A DNA stretch of 56,165 bases from Spirochaetales bacterium (GCA_017470995.1 JAFUXI010000059.1:1-56165), one strand, 5' to 3'; shown: positions 1-9,552, numbered from the stretch's first letter. The notes: generated by a model not told the origin, from the sequence alone. Translations and numbers: made by a program.

Positions 1-119
1 ATCATCATAAGGCTGGACTTGCCGCATCTGCGGACCCCTGTAACAACTTTGATTATGTCCTCGCTGTGATAGAATCCGCGTATCTTGCTGAGATACTTCT
101 CTCGAATAAACAGTTTCAT
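1..119 (-). CDS. AAA ATPase (DUF4143 family), N-terminal fragment cut by window edge
   Basis: Reading leftward from an ATG at 119, the frame stays open to the window edge for 39 codons. It contains a Walker A loop, VVTGVRRCGKSSL, about 27 residues in. The same GxRRCGKS loop opens the complete gene at 26742-28049 and is typical of the AAA_14/DUF4143 ATPases, which couple a P-loop ATPase to a degenerate nuclease-like C-terminal domain and whose cellular role is poorly known. The rest of the gene lies outside the window. An AT-rich palindrome begins 17 bases upstream of the start. Family assignment rests on the P-loop and on similarity to the second copy only. Confidence 0.75.
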   Translation of the reverse strand, partial: MKLFIREKYLSKIRGFYHSEDIIKVVTGVRRCGKSSLMM

Positions 120-135
120 GGAAAAAACTCCTGTC

Positions 136-149
136 GTTATAATTATGAC
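136..149. promoter_or_regulatory. AATT-centred imperfect palindrome upstream of ATPase gene
   Basis: GTTATAATTATGAC is palindromic at 12 of 14 positions and begins 17 bases upstream of the ATG at 119. The second ATPase/DUF4143 gene has a perfect AATT-centred palindrome starting at exactly the same distance. A candidate operator, or a site bound by the ATPase itself; inferred from position only. Confidence 0.35.
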
Positions 150-593
150 CACAGGTATAAGTAAAATGCAAGTTAACGTTGCAGTTTTTTCATTTTTATT
201 GAAACATGTAACGATAAACCCCGTTTAACTGATATTAAAATCTGTCTTTAATTCCATCCAAATCAACCTTGATTGACACAACTTCTTTAGGTTTGCATGT
301 TTCCTTGCTGAGCAGTACACACGTCTCGACGTGCATTGCAGTATCTATATGATTTATCCGTTTGCAAATGAAAAACACAGGCCAAAATGCTTGCTACTTT
401 TCATGACGGGATAAAGCCTCCGTTTGTGGGAAAAAAACAATAACAGTTAGCGTATAAAGAAACAGCAGGGGCCAATGCCCCTGCACCCCATTTAATTGTT
501 AAATAGGTAAATAGTTATAGTAAACGACATAAATAATTTTACTTTAAAACCATAAGCTACATATGCTATACTCTCCTTAAGGAGGGTATGTGC
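150..593. other. Intergenic stretch with a GC-rich hairpin
   Basis: No credible coding frame was seen in this AT-rich segment. It holds a perfect 8-bp inverted repeat GCAGGGGC/GCCCCTGC with a 4-base loop at 465-484, with no T tract after it, so it may be a remnant of an insertion-sequence end rather than a terminator. A palindrome CTCCTTAAGGAG at 573-584 overlaps the Shine-Dalgarno sequence of the transposase remnant that follows. Confidence 0.5.
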
Positions 594-845
594 ATGAACA
601 ATAGAAAGTACAATACAAACCCTAAGCTTCTGTTAGAACAAGGTAAAGCGATTATGGCGTCATCTGATGAATCCAGGTTTCATTTCCGAGTCTTTGCTGT
701 AAATATGGTACTTTCCGGTTGTTAGGCTTCTCTGATTGGTGCCTTGGCTGGTGTAACGAAAGCCGCTGTTACTGGATGGGTCAAGACCGCCGATGAACAA
801 GGATTTGATGCACTACGTATCAAAGGCGTAAGCGTAATTTCGTGA
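594..845 (+). pseudogene. Transposase helix-turn-helix remnant (IS630-like) with internal TAG
   Basis: An ATG at 594 follows a good AAGGAGG by 8 bases. The frame reads 43 codons to a TAG at 723, then continues in the same frame to a TGA at 843. The two halves join into a typical helix-turn-helix of IS630-type transposases: a short 'NMVLSG' lead, then a helix pair around LAGVTKAAVTGWVKTADEQG, then 'ALRIKG'. Only this N-terminal DNA-binding part survives; no DDE catalytic domain follows. TAG is a normal stop elsewhere in the window (for example at 26038 and 52714), so this is decay rather than recoding. Confidence 0.6.
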
Positions 846-898
846 TTCGTACAAAGAAAATATCGTAAGTAGTAGTCTTGGTGTATGGAGGAAACAGA

Positions 899-1264
899 AT
901 GTTGAACACCTACACCGAAGAATTTAAACGCAATGCAGTTTCAGTAGTCAGAGCCGGATATTCAGTGCCGAGTATGGCCAGGCGCCTGAATGTTCCGGAA
1001 AGCACAATCCGCAACTGGGCCAGTCATCCGAGATATCAGGAAGTAGAACCTGCAACAGAAGAGCTTCTGACACAGATACCGGGTTTTCAGGTACAGAAAT
1101 CTCAGCTGATAAGAATTGATAACCGCAGAGCCGAAAGATCAAGCGGAACACTTTCTGCAATGAGATTAAGGATTGGAAGTCTTGAGATAGAGACTTCCGA
1201 TAACACCACAGCCGAATCTTTTAAGCTTCTGCTTGAAACCCTGAGATCCTCAGATGTTCTTTGA
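899..1264 (+). CDS. tnpA: IS66-family TnpA-like transposase accessory protein
   Basis: This 121-residue protein begins with YTEEFKRNAVSVVRAGYSVP followed by MARRLNVPESTIRNW, the helix-turn-helix found at the N-terminus of IS66 TnpA and IS3 OrfA proteins. The ATG at 899 is preceded by GGAGG at 886-890 with good spacing; an upstream TTG is less likely. Its last 11 bases overlap the start of a tnpB-like frame, the gene order and overlap seen in IS66 elements. The C-terminal half is not obviously conserved. With tnpB cut short and tnpC absent the element cannot move by itself, although this gene appears intact. Confidence 0.7.
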   Translation: MLNTYTEEFKRNAVSVVRAGYSVPSMARRLNVPESTIRNWASHPRYQEVEPATEELLTQIPGFQVQKSQLIRIDNRRAERSSGTLSAMRLRIGSLEIETSDNTTAESFKLLLETLRSSDVL

Positions 1265-1454
1265 TTATGACAAGTACACCTACTATGTAACAGCAGGAGG
1301 AACAGATATGAGAAAGGGTGCTGATTCACTTGCTATGTCTGTGTATTGTCCCCAAATTTCATTGACGGCTCACAGTTCCCTTTTTGATTTCACGTTTGCA
1401 AATAACGGCTCTCACTACCCTGCAGCTATTGGCGAAAGCGATGTTTACTTTTAG
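1254..1454 (+). pseudogene. tnpB: IS66 TnpB, truncated after about 31 codons
   Basis: The first 31 codons match the conserved start of IS66 TnpB, including the GGTDMRKGADSLA core (family pattern xPTDMRKGxDGLA). After about 1346 the frame runs into unrelated sequence and ends at 1454, so roughly three quarters of TnpB and all of TnpC are missing. A deletion or insertion joined the element to the DNA just upstream of the AraC gene at 1458. Overlap with tnpA by 11 bases supports the IS66 assignment. Confidence 0.65.
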
Positions 1455-1457
1455 TTT

Positions 1458-2675
1458 TTGATATGTTATCTTTTTCTTATGGATAGAATTAAGCTATTCT
1501 CTGACAGTATTTCTGATTTGCTCGGAATAAATGTTTTTTATTTCAGCAGGAAAACAATAGCATCATCACGAGCGCACAACTCCGGACCTGAATTCATAGA
1601 GAAAATTAAAGAAGAGATTCTTAACTGCATTACTCCGGACAATTATTTCAGCCATTTTTCAACAGTAAGCATAAATCGGTTTGAAAGGATTTTCTTTGCC
1701 AAGGTCGCAAAACCTTTTTCTTTGACAATCGGGCCTTTCTTTCTTTCCGATCTCGACAGAGAGAGTACTGTCAAGTATTATTTGAATGCAGAGAATGAAG
1801 TCTTTGCCGAAGGTTTCGCGAAAGTAAAGACAATGACACTCGGAAACGTATACTCGCTTGACCTGCTGTTTGCTTCTCTTGCCAGTTCGGATGAGGAGAA
1901 TACCCGGCCGGACAATGAAGAAGATTTTTATTCCGGAATAGACGACTCAAGGTACAAGATTGTTTTTGAAAGAGACGTCATAAGCAAGGCATATAAAGCG
2001 GAAAGACTTCTGCGCCAGTGCATAATGAACGGAAATAAAAAGACAGCACTTCAGATACTATCCGGCATGAACAATGACAGCCAGAACTACGACGGAAGAA
2101 ATTATAAGGACATAAGAGAATCAAGGCGATACGGCTTGACTTTGAATACGATTTTCAGATTGTCGGCCGAGCAGGCAGGGCTTCCTGATGTGAAGCTTCA
2201 CGCTATTTCACATTCCTTCGGAACGAAAATAAAAACCGCCCAGAATATCCTGGAACTTGAATCCGTCATCAGACAGATGACAGTCACATATTGCGAAGCT
2301 GTAGAGGAGAATTCAATGAGCCTCAACAGCTTCGCAATCAAAAATGCAAAGAAGATGATTCTGGAGAACTTAGACAGGAACTTCACTCTGGATGAACTGG
2401 CGGATGAAGTGCATATGAACAGATCCTACCTCTCAAGGCTGTTCAGAGAAGAATGCGGGATGACCATAACCGAATTCACAAAAAAGAACAAGATATCAAA
2501 AGCAAAGTGGCTGCTTGAGAATACAGACTTTTCAATCACTGAGATATCTGAATCCCTGGGTTTTGAGTATGAGACCTATTTCTCCAATGTCTTCTGTAAA
2601 GCCGTGGGGATGTCCCCTTCCAGATATAAGAAAAAACTAGGAAGCGGAAAAATCAAGTTGACTTCTCAGTTTTGA
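1458..2675 (+). CDS. AraC-family transcriptional regulator
   Basis: The protein has 405 residues. The last 100 or so form an AraC-type double helix-turn-helix: first helix pair around FTLDELADEVHMNRSYLSRL, then the characteristic ITEISESLGFEYETYFSNVF and PSRYKK end. The N-terminal 290 residues have no motif I can name and presumably sense a ligand or partner. An internal ATG at 1479 (MDRIKLF) is an equally good start, as neither has a strong ribosome site. The gene converges with the glycosidase at 2653-4869, overlapping its end by 23 bases. AraC regulators often control adjacent sugar operons, so the ten-gene locus transcribed toward it is the likely target. That is inference from position. 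Confidence 0.85.
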   Translation: MICYLFLMDRIKLFSDSISDLLGINVFYFSRKTIASSRAHNSGPEFIEKIKEEILNCITPDNYFSHFSTVSINRFERIFFAKVAKPFSLTIGPFFLSDLDRESTVKYYLNAENEVFAEGFAKVKTMTLGNVYSLDLLFASLASSDEENTRPDNEEDFYSGIDDSRYKIVFERDVISKAYKAERLLRQCIMNGNKKTALQILSGMNNDSQNYDGRNYKDIRESRRYGLTLNTIFRLSAEQAGLPDVKLHAISHSFGTKIKTAQNILELESVIRQMTVTYCEAVEENSMSLNSFAIKNAKKMILENLDRNFTLDELADEVHMNRSYLSRLFREECGMTITEFTKKNKISKAKWLLENTDFSITEISESLGFEYETYFSNVFCKAVGMSPSRYKKKLGSGKIKLTSQF

Positions 2676-4869
2676 CAATCTTGTTGAGCATACTGTTGAT
2701 CTCAACAAATCTGGGACTGTCTGCATTCATAGCCTTCAGAACTTCCTCCATTGTCATGGATTCCATCAGTCTGGCCATCATATTCCTGTCCAGCTTTACC
2801 TTTGCAGCTATACCCTCTTTATCGGAATCACGCTTTGACATTATCTCCAAGACAAGAGATTCCCCTTCCTTGGAATTCATGATCTCGCCTATTCTGTCGA
2901 AGATAGAGAAATAACCTTCAGGCCTCTGCAGCTCAAGTCCGGAAATCCAGTTGTTCGGATTTGCCGCAGAGGGATTAATATAAGAGCTGTCCGCTTTATC
3001 CACATGCCTGATGAAAGCGGAATCTCTGAGCTCTCCGGATACTGCCTCGATGCTGTTCTCAGCAGCAAGATTCAACTGGAACTCAAAAACTTTGTCGCTG
3101 GTCTTTGTTTCAATGAGGATTCCGTTGTTATACAGCGAAACCTCGCTGCAGTTGGAATAGACAGTAATGCAGGATATGTCCTCTGTTCTGTTCACATACC
3201 GTTTCGAAGCAATATGAACAAATTTCTCTTTTGAATAAAAAGCCTTGACAGCATAGAAGGCATCTTTCCGTATTTTACGGTCTGCAGTTACCAGACCTTT
3301 TCTGTTGAATCCCTTGAATTCTCCTATTATTCTGGCATCTGCCCCGAAATCGAACATGCTCCAGACGAATGTTGCCCACAGATAAGGTCTCTTTTCGAAG
3401 ATTCTGCACATTTTCTCATGATAGAGAGCCTGATACTGCTCAGAGAAATCGCCCTTCACAGGATTGGCTGTCTGGTATTTGACAGCTGCATCTGCTCCGA
3501 ACTCCGATAATGCCACGGCAGTACCCGGATACATATGGTGAACCCTGTCAAGGAATGAGGCATTTCCGGACACATCACCGAGATACCAGCCATAGTACAA
3601 ATTATAGGATATGAGATCCGTGATGGAAACAAGCCTGTTGTCAGGAGGAAGCATGAAGGCATGAGCCATGACTGTCGGCCTTGAAGGATCGAGGTCATGA
3701 ACCAGAGAGTTCAACCGGATATGGTCGTTGTACAGGGATTCTGAATCCGGACTGGTAACTGCTGTTATCTCATTTGACAATGCCCAGCATACAACACTCG
3801 GATGGTTGATGTTCTGGTTTACGAGCTCCGTCATCTGACTAATTGCGTTTTCTCTTCCTTCTTCGGTGTGTTCGCTTATATAAGGAATCTCCGCCCATAC
3901 AACAAGGCCTTTTTCATCGCAGAGATTATATGTATACTGGTCATGCTGGTAATGGGCAAGCCGTACCGCATTGAATCCAGCCTCAATAATGAGATTGATA
4001 TCCTCTTCCATATCGGCAAACGAGACAGCATTTCCCTTACCCTCTCTGTCCTGGTGCTTCGCCACGCCATGAAGCGGATACTCCCTGCCGTTCAGAATGA
4101 ATCCTCTGTCAGGATCCATGCAGAATGTTCTGAAACCGACTCTCAGCTTTTTTTCATCACTGATCTCATTGTTTCTAAGAATCTGAGCTTTCAGGCAATA
4201 AAGGTACGGATCATCAAGTCCGTTCCAAGGATGGACATCAGCAAAAGACAGAACTTTCGTACAAAAACCGTCAATGAAAGATTCGGACGAAATAATTGAA
4301 GATGCTACGCTTTTTCCTGAGCAATCAGCCAAAGAAACACATACGTCATCAAAACAGCCGCTTACTCTCAAAGACAGGCAAACAGCAGCCTGTCTGCCAT
4401 TGATTGCAGTTACTGCTTTTATCTCATCTGAAAACCAGGCGTCTTTTAGACATCTGAGATTCACGGCTCTGTAGATTCCGCCGTACATAGTGAAATCTGC
4501 AGTCTGCGGGTAAACCCTGTCAGACAGAGTATTATCCGCATAAACCTCCAGGATGTTTTCAGAACTCTGCAGAGCATCCGTTATATCTGCATCAAACCAG
4601 GAATAGCCCCCTTCATGATGACACACAGACTTCCCGTTCACTACAACATCACAGATTGAATTCACACCACCGAATCTGATGATGTAGCGTTCAAAGCCCT
4701 CAGAGATATTCAATCTCTTGACATACAGGGATCTGCCGCGGTAGTAGTCGTTTCCTCCGTCCTGTCCGTCAACAGCATTCCAAGTATGGGGCAGATCAAT
4801 CATATCCCCTGCCCCTTCGCAGCCTTTGAAGAAATTCCATTCTCTGTTAAGTGATACAGTCTTTACCAT
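2653..4869 (-). CDS. GH2 glycoside hydrolase (beta-galactosidase/beta-glucuronidase type)
   Basis: A 738-residue enzyme with the GH2 layout: jelly-roll sugar-binding domain (about 1-150), immunoglobulin-like domain, then a TIM barrel. The acid/base Glu lies in HPSVVCWALSNE (about residue 367) and the nucleophile in ALSEFG (about residue 456). No signal peptide, so it is probably cytoplasmic and hydrolyses imported oligosaccharides to monosaccharides. An NRK motif before GLVT resembles the NxK carboxylate-binding motif of beta-glucuronidases but may also occur in galactosidases, so the substrate is open. Start chosen at MVKTVSLNREW (4869), where family similarity begins; the stop of the upstream permease gene lies 18 bases upstream. 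It is the last gene of the sugar operon. Confidence 0.88.
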   Translation of the reverse strand: MVKTVSLNREWNFFKGCEGAGDMIDLPHTWNAVDGQDGGNDYYRGRSLYVKRLNISEGFERYIIRFGGVNSICDVVVNGKSVCHHEGGYSWFDADITDALQSSENILEVYADNTLSDRVYPQTADFTMYGGIYRAVNLRCLKDAWFSDEIKAVTAINGRQAAVCLSLRVSGCFDDVCVSLADCSGKSVASSIISSESFIDGFCTKVLSFADVHPWNGLDDPYLYCLKAQILRNNEISDEKKLRVGFRTFCMDPDRGFILNGREYPLHGVAKHQDREGKGNAVSFADMEEDINLIIEAGFNAVRLAHYQHDQYTYNLCDEKGLVVWAEIPYISEHTEEGRENAISQMTELVNQNINHPSVVCWALSNEITAVTSPDSESLYNDHIRLNSLVHDLDPSRPTVMAHAFMLPPDNRLVSITDLISYNLYYGWYLGDVSGNASFLDRVHHMYPGTAVALSEFGADAAVKYQTANPVKGDFSEQYQALYHEKMCRIFEKRPYLWATFVWSMFDFGADARIIGEFKGFNRKGLVTADRKIRKDAFYAVKAFYSKEKFVHIASKRYVNRTEDISCITVYSNCSEVSLYNNGILIETKTSDKVFEFQLNLAAENSIEAVSGELRDSAFIRHVDKADSSYINPSAANPNNWISGLELQRPEGYFSIFDRIGEIMNSKEGESLVLEIMSKRDSDKEGIAAKVKLDRNMMARLMESMTMEEVLKAMNADSPRFVEINSMLNKIVKTEKST

Positions 4870-4888
4870 AAAAAATCCAATCCAATCC

Positions 4889-5866
4889 TTACGCTTGTGT
4901 GTTGAGTCTCTTGGCCCTTGCCCTGTCAGCTCTCCATTTGGCAAATCTCGCGCTGTTTGCGGAATAAGTCAGCAGTCCCAGCAGGAACAGCCCGGTCGTC
5001 ACTGTCTGTAGCGTAGCCGGAAGGCCAAGCGCAACAAATCCGTTGGAAAGGAATGCCATTGTAAACGATCCGACTATCAGTCCGATTGCAAGCGGACAAT
5101 ACCTTGAAAGGAAGTGCGAAATAAAGTACGACATCAGGCCGCTGAAGACGAGGCTGGAAGAATCAAGCGGTGCAACGTTCAGAATCTGACCGTTTTCGGA
5201 GAGATACATAACGGCGCCTACTCCGAGGAAGATACCGGCGATTGTAAAGTTTTTCTGTATGATCTTTTCTCTGTTCAGTCCTGCAGCCTTTGCAATTGTT
5301 GAAGAGCCACCCATTGCCTTGATATTGTGGCCGTATGCTGTGTGATTATGAATAACATGCAGCAGCACAGCCATGATTCCAAGCACTATGAAGTTCCACG
5401 GTGCGGAAGCCAGGATCGTAAACTTGTCGCGTATGGTTATTCCGCCCACGAAGAAAAGCCTGGGCATGGTCTCGTAGATGAATATCAGGCCTATCGTCAG
5501 CACGAGGAGAGGCACCTTGAGCTTATTGTTCAGGAAACCTGTCAGAGATGAAAGCCCCACTCCAAGCAGAAGGCAGAAGACAACGATTCCGATAACACCT
5601 GTGTTGGTCATCTTCATAAGATTTCCACCGATAATTGCAGATGCTATGACAACACCGCCGGCTGAAAAGTCCCAGAAACCAAGGGTGAGATGACCTACTA
5701 CAGCCATGGAGAGTATAGCTGTAACAATACACTGCTGCATGGTCACGTAAATCATTCTCCAGTTCAGCGTTCTTCCTCGTGAAGCTATACCAAAGATCAG
5801 TACAACACCTACGGGAAGGAGCATTGTCATGATTATGTTATATAGGATTTTCTTGAGCTTCTGCAT
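4889..5866 (-). CDS. Sugar ABC importer permease (RbsC/BPD_transp_2 type)
   Basis: This 325-residue, strongly hydrophobic protein has about eight to ten membrane segments and the GLNREKIIQKNFTIAGIF loop typical of ribose/galactose-type permeases, where the ATPase docks. It is the second permease of the importer, separated from the binding protein gene by 37 bases. Two different permeases in one operon suggest a heterodimeric membrane channel in the inner membrane. The ligand cannot be told from sequence; neighbours suggest a sugar released from a glycan by the lipoprotein glycosidases. Confidence 0.88.
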   Translation of the reverse strand: MQKLKKILYNIIMTMLLPVGVVLIFGIASRGRTLNWRMIYVTMQQCIVTAILSMAVVGHLTLGFWDFSAGGVVIASAIIGGNLMKMTNTGVIGIVVFCLLLGVGLSSLTGFLNNKLKVPLLVLTIGLIFIYETMPRLFFVGGITIRDKFTILASAPWNFIVLGIMAVLLHVIHNHTAYGHNIKAMGGSSTIAKAAGLNREKIIQKNFTIAGIFLGVGAVMYLSENGQILNVAPLDSSSLVFSGLMSYFISHFLSRYCPLAIGLIVGSFTMAFLSNGFVALGLPATLQTVTTGLFLLGLLTYSANSARFAKWRADRARAKRLNTQA

Positions 5867-5903
5867 TGTTAACCTCTTTATCTGCTTGAAGCGGTATTCA
5901 CTG

Positions 5904-7025
5904 TCAGTTGCCGGATCTGAGGCTCATAACCTGACTTATTGAATATGCTTTGCAGAACTCGTCAAATTTCTCAGGAGTCATGTCGGGGTTTATGCCCATT
6001 ATGAGTTTCTCGATGATCTGCGGAGTGTAGACCCAATTCGTTCCGCCGGTCACATACTTCTCATAGACCTTATAGTCCTTGCTGCTTGTGATCTGAATGA
6101 ACGGTGTGTAGGAATATCCGCCAAGAGTGTCCAGTATGCGTGTTCCGTCATACAGGTAGTTGTACAGAGCTGCAAAAGCAAGCATGATCTTGTTGTACTG
6201 TCCGCCGGAAATCGAGCAGATGACACCATTGTCAATATAGTCCGCAGTGCTCTCGGAAATGTCAGCTGTGGCGAGCTTGAATTTACCGACAAGACCGTTC
6301 TTCTTGATGGCATTGTAACCAGGCTCACTGAATGCTGTGCTGAAAAGGCCATCCATCTCTGGGAATGCGGCAGCAAAGGTCTTGACTGCAGCAGGCCACT
6401 GGGCGCGGCTTGAGCTTTCAGACAGGACAATCATGTCCGGATAGTTCTTAAGAGCATCCTTGAAACCGTCGTATCTATCCTGATGGTTCTTTGATGTGCC
6501 GGGAGTAAGATATGAGATGCAAATCTTTCTGCAGCCAGCATCGTAAAGGGCCTTTGCCGCATTACGTCCGATCGCATAGTCATCGTTGACAACTCCGCCG
6601 AGATAGTTCGGGTATGCCCTGAGCTGCTTGCCTGTCTCTTCATCAACAGGTTCGTTCAATGCGATTACAGGGATGTTCCTCTTATATGCAGCCTCAAGAG
6701 TTGCAACCGTCGGAGAGACAAAGATAACACCGTCAAGATCCATCTGGAACATGGCATCGGTCTTTGCCTGGGCTTCCTCTGTGTTATAACCCGTCTCAAT
6801 GAAGTGAAAATCAATATTGAAATACTGCGCAAGAGACTCAAGGCTTCCCTTGAACTCTGAACCAAGCATGTCTGTAAACGTTGAATAGACAACAGCTATT
6901 GATTTCTTTTCGTATGCGCTTGTTGTAGCCGGCTCTGAGCCAGTGGCGCTCTCATCATCTCCATTTGCAAAAACTGCTGTGACAGCTAGCATGCAAACCA
7001 GAAGAAGAACAAAAAATCTCTTCAT
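5904..7025 (-). CDS. Periplasmic sugar-binding protein (Peripla_BP_4)
   Basis: A 373-residue protein with a Sec signal peptide (MKRFFVLLLVCMLAVTAVFA, cleavage after AVFA; no lipobox Cys). The mature part starts an alternating beta/alpha fold: KSIAVVYSTF, then DGVIFVSP and NIPVIALNEP, the core of ribose/galactose-type binding proteins. It captures the sugar in the periplasm and delivers it to the two permeases encoded on either side (4889-5866 and 7044-8036). The ligand is unknown. The binding protein gene sits between the two permease genes rather than first in the operon, which is uncommon for this importer class. Confidence 0.88.
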   Translation of the reverse strand: MKRFFVLLLVCMLAVTAVFANGDDESATGSEPATTSAYEKKSIAVVYSTFTDMLGSEFKGSLESLAQYFNIDFHFIETGYNTEEAQAKTDAMFQMDLDGVIFVSPTVATLEAAYKRNIPVIALNEPVDEETGKQLRAYPNYLGGVVNDDYAIGRNAAKALYDAGCRKICISYLTPGTSKNHQDRYDGFKDALKNYPDMIVLSESSSRAQWPAAVKTFAAAFPEMDGLFSTAFSEPGYNAIKKNGLVGKFKLATADISESTADYIDNGVICSISGGQYNKIMLAFAALYNYLYDGTRILDTLGGYSYTPFIQITSSKDYKVYEKYVTGGTNWVYTPQIIEKLIMGINPDMTPEKFDEFCKAYSISQVMSLRSGN

Positions 7026-7043
7026 ACTATTTCTCCTTTTTAA

Positions 7044-8036
7044 TCAAAGACTTATTATGCTGACCTGCTTCATGATTGAGCGGTCATAAGAAACAGAAAC
7101 AAGGACTATGAGCAGCAATCCTTTGACAAGGCTCACATAGCTCACATCCAGACCCCACATGGTCAGGCCGTTCGTGAGGATAGTCATTGTTATTCCGCCG
7201 AGAACGAACTGCCTGAATTTGGCTGCGCTTCCTCCGCTCATCGGGAATCCGCCAAGGACCATGGCAATCATAATATCGAACTCAAGTCCGCTTCCAGAGC
7301 TGCTGGAAACCGTTCCTATTCTTGTCATCTGGAAGAATGCGGCAATTCCTACGCAGAAGCCGAGGACCATATAAGCGAGCATCTTATATTTCCTGACGCT
7401 TATTCCCGCCTGCTCAACGGTTCTGCTGTTTCCGCCTATGGCTTTCTGGATCTTTCCGAGCTTTGTCCTCTCAAAGAGATAGAATCCGAGGCCAACCATT
7501 ACAACAAGAACCATGCCCTTGAGCCACACAGAGTTGAATATCTTGAATCTTGAGTAGTCAAGCGTAATCTGGCCTCCTGCTTTCTGAGTCAGAACAGAAA
7601 GAAGACCTGCCGTTATATTCTTTACGCAGAGCGAGGCTACAAACGGGTGTATGTGCAGCTTGATTGAAGCAAGACCTACAATAGAACAGGCTGCCATGGC
7701 AATAAAAACAGCCCCGAGGATTCCGAGAGGAACAGGAAGCCCGAGTTTCATTATCATGAAAATGCAGATGAACTGTGCAAGCCCGCTTGTAGATCCGATA
7801 GAGAAATCGAGCCCTCCGTGGGCATAGACGAACACGGCTCCGCAGCTTGCAAGCGTGATTGTGAACATGCTGTTTACCAGATTCGCGAGATTATCTACTC
7901 GGAGAATACGTCCTTTAGTGACAATAATGAAAAACACCGTTATCAGAATAAGGCCTGCAAACGGCAGAATGTTCATCAGCAGTTCCTTTCTTTTGGCTTT
8001 GTTCTCCAGTTCTTTCTGAATGTCTCTCTCTTCCAT
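7044..8036 (-). CDS. Sugar ABC importer permease (RbsC type), second subunit
   Basis: A 330-residue membrane protein with a short charged N-terminal tail (EERDIQKELENKAKRKELL) before the first membrane helix. The motif VFVYAHGGLDFSIGSTSGLA matches the conserved GGIDLSVG loop of BPD_transp_2 sugar permeases. It pairs with the permease at 4889-5866; the two are clearly diverged paralogues. The gap to the ATPase gene is 10 bases, indicating translational coupling. Confidence 0.88.
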   Translation of the reverse strand: MEERDIQKELENKAKRKELLMNILPFAGLILITVFFIIVTKGRILRVDNLANLVNSMFTITLASCGAVFVYAHGGLDFSIGSTSGLAQFICIFMIMKLGLPVPLGILGAVFIAMAACSIVGLASIKLHIHPFVASLCVKNITAGLLSVLTQKAGGQITLDYSRFKIFNSVWLKGMVLVVMVGLGFYLFERTKLGKIQKAIGGNSRTVEQAGISVRKYKMLAYMVLGFCVGIAAFFQMTRIGTVSSSSGSGLEFDIMIAMVLGGFPMSGGSAAKFRQFVLGGITMTILTNGLTMWGLDVSYVSLVKGLLLIVLVSVSYDRSIMKQVSIISL

Positions 8037-8046
8037 GATTGAATCC

Positions 8047-9552
8047 TCAAATAATGTAGTCGATGACCGTCTGCTCTGTTACCGACTTGTCTCTGGCAAT
8101 TTCCTTGGTGATCTTTCCATCCTTCATCAAAACAATCCTGTCACTCATTCCAATAAGTTCAGGAAGCTCTTCCGAAATCATGATCACGCCCTTGCCTTGC
8201 TTCTTCAGCTCATAAATCAGCTGGTACATTGCAGCCTTGACCCCGATATCGATTCCTCTGGTCGGGCAGTCCAGGATAAAAACATCGCAGTCTCTGGCAA
8301 GCCACTTGGCAAAGACAACCTTCTGCTTGTTTCCGCCCGAAAGCTCTGAAACACGCTGTCTGGAATTCCTGCACTTGATGCTCATGACCTTAATCTGTTC
8401 CTCAGCAAGTTTCTCTTCGTTTTTCGTTGAAATGAAACCCATAGGCCCTGAAAGCAGATCAAACGAAGGAACCGTGATATTGTCTCTGATTGTGGCATTG
8501 AGGATTATTCCCTCCTTGTCTCTTTCTTTTGAGATATAGGCCATCTTGTTGGCCGTAGCCACTATCGGACTTGTTATTTCCTTGCCTGTTATTCTGTTGA
8601 CAACTTTTCCCGTCAGTGTTTTTGCAATTCCGAACAGTATATAGCCAAGCTCATGCATCCCGCATGCGGAAAGACCGCCAAGACCGAGAATTTCGCCTCT
8701 ATGAAGCTGAAGATTAAGCTTTTCAACTATTCCGTAGGTGACATTATCAGCCTCCAAGACAACTTCATCAGAATAGGAGCCTTCATAGTCAGATCTGAAA
8801 TAGTTGTCTGCCATGTCGCGCCCTACCATAAGCCGTCTCATGCTTTGAAGCGTGATATCCTCACCGAAAAGAGTATCTATTATATGACCGTCTCTGAGAA
8901 CAGTTACAACATTGCAGACACTCATAAGCTCATCCAGATCATGAGAAATGAAGATGACGCATTTGTTCTCCTCCTTCATCTTCTCGATGAGCCTGTAAAG
9001 GATTGTTCTTCCCTTGTGGGCAAGGGCTGTTGTGGTCTCATCGACTATCAGAAGCTGAGGGTCGCAGACCATGGCTCTGGCTATCTCGACTATCTTGCGG
9101 TCCTCGAAGTTGAGCCTGTAAGTCATTGTCTCTGCCTTGATATCAGCTGCCCCGATCTGCTGGAGAATCTCGTTTGCCCGTCTGTTGATTTCCTTAAAAT
9201 TCACAATTCCGAACTTTGTGAACTCCTCAAGACGGCCTGCGAATATGTTTGAGGCGACGCTGATTGTGGGGATAGTTCCCATCTCCTGAACAATCATGCT
9301 TACGCCGTGGTTCTGGGCGTCCGTCATGTTCTTAGGAGAATAAAGCTCCCCGTCAATGTAGAAATCTCCCGAGTCCTTTGTCTGTGCTCCGGCAGCTATG
9401 CTGGAAAAAGTGGACTTTCCGCTTCCGTTCTCGCCTATTAATCCGTGAACCTCGCCTCTGGCTATTTCTATATTGACATCAACAAGAGCACGGGTCGGGC
9501 CGAATGCCTTGCATATGTCCTTTGCCGAAAGGAAAACTTGTGCTTCTTTCAT
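8047..9552 (-). CDS. Sugar ABC importer ATPase, duplicated domain (MglA/RbsA type)
   Basis: At 501 residues it is the usual size for a double-domain sugar ATPase. The first domain has Walker A GENGSGKST and Walker B LLIVDETTTAL, but its signature is LNFEDRK instead of LSxxQ. The second domain lacks a proper P-loop (GLGGLSACGMHELG), yet has a perfect LSGGNKQKVVFAKWLA signature and FILDCPTRGID. Such split competence is normal in this family. Start set at MKEAQVFLSAKDI (9552) because GAGGTGA lies just upstream; the longer frame has no ribosome site. It energises the two permeases encoded downstream. Confidence 0.9.
   Translation of the reverse strand: MKEAQVFLSAKDICKAFGPTRALVDVNIEIARGEVHGLIGENGSGKSTFSSIAAGAQTKDSGDFYIDGELYSPKNMTDAQNHGVSMIVQEMGTIPTISVASNIFAGRLEEFTKFGIVNFKEINRRANEILQQIGAADIKAETMTYRLNFEDRKIVEIARAMVCDPQLLIVDETTTALAHKGRTILYRLIEKMKEENKCVIFISHDLDELMSVCNVVTVLRDGHIIDTLFGEDITLQSMRRLMVGRDMADNYFRSDYEGSYSDEVVLEADNVTYGIVEKLNLQLHRGEILGLGGLSACGMHELGYILFGIAKTLTGKVVNRITGKEITSPIVATANKMAYISKERDKEGIILNATIRDNITVPSFDLLSGPMGFISTKNEEKLAEEQIKVMSIKCRNSRQRVSELSGGNKQKVVFAKWLARDCDVFILDCPTRGIDIGVKAAMYQLIYELKKQGKGVIMISEELPELIGMSDRIVLMKDGKITKEIARDKSVTEQTVIDYII

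Noticed and set aside
465..484. Rho-independent terminator
   Set aside because: The stem is strong but no T tract follows on either strand, and no gene ends just before it.
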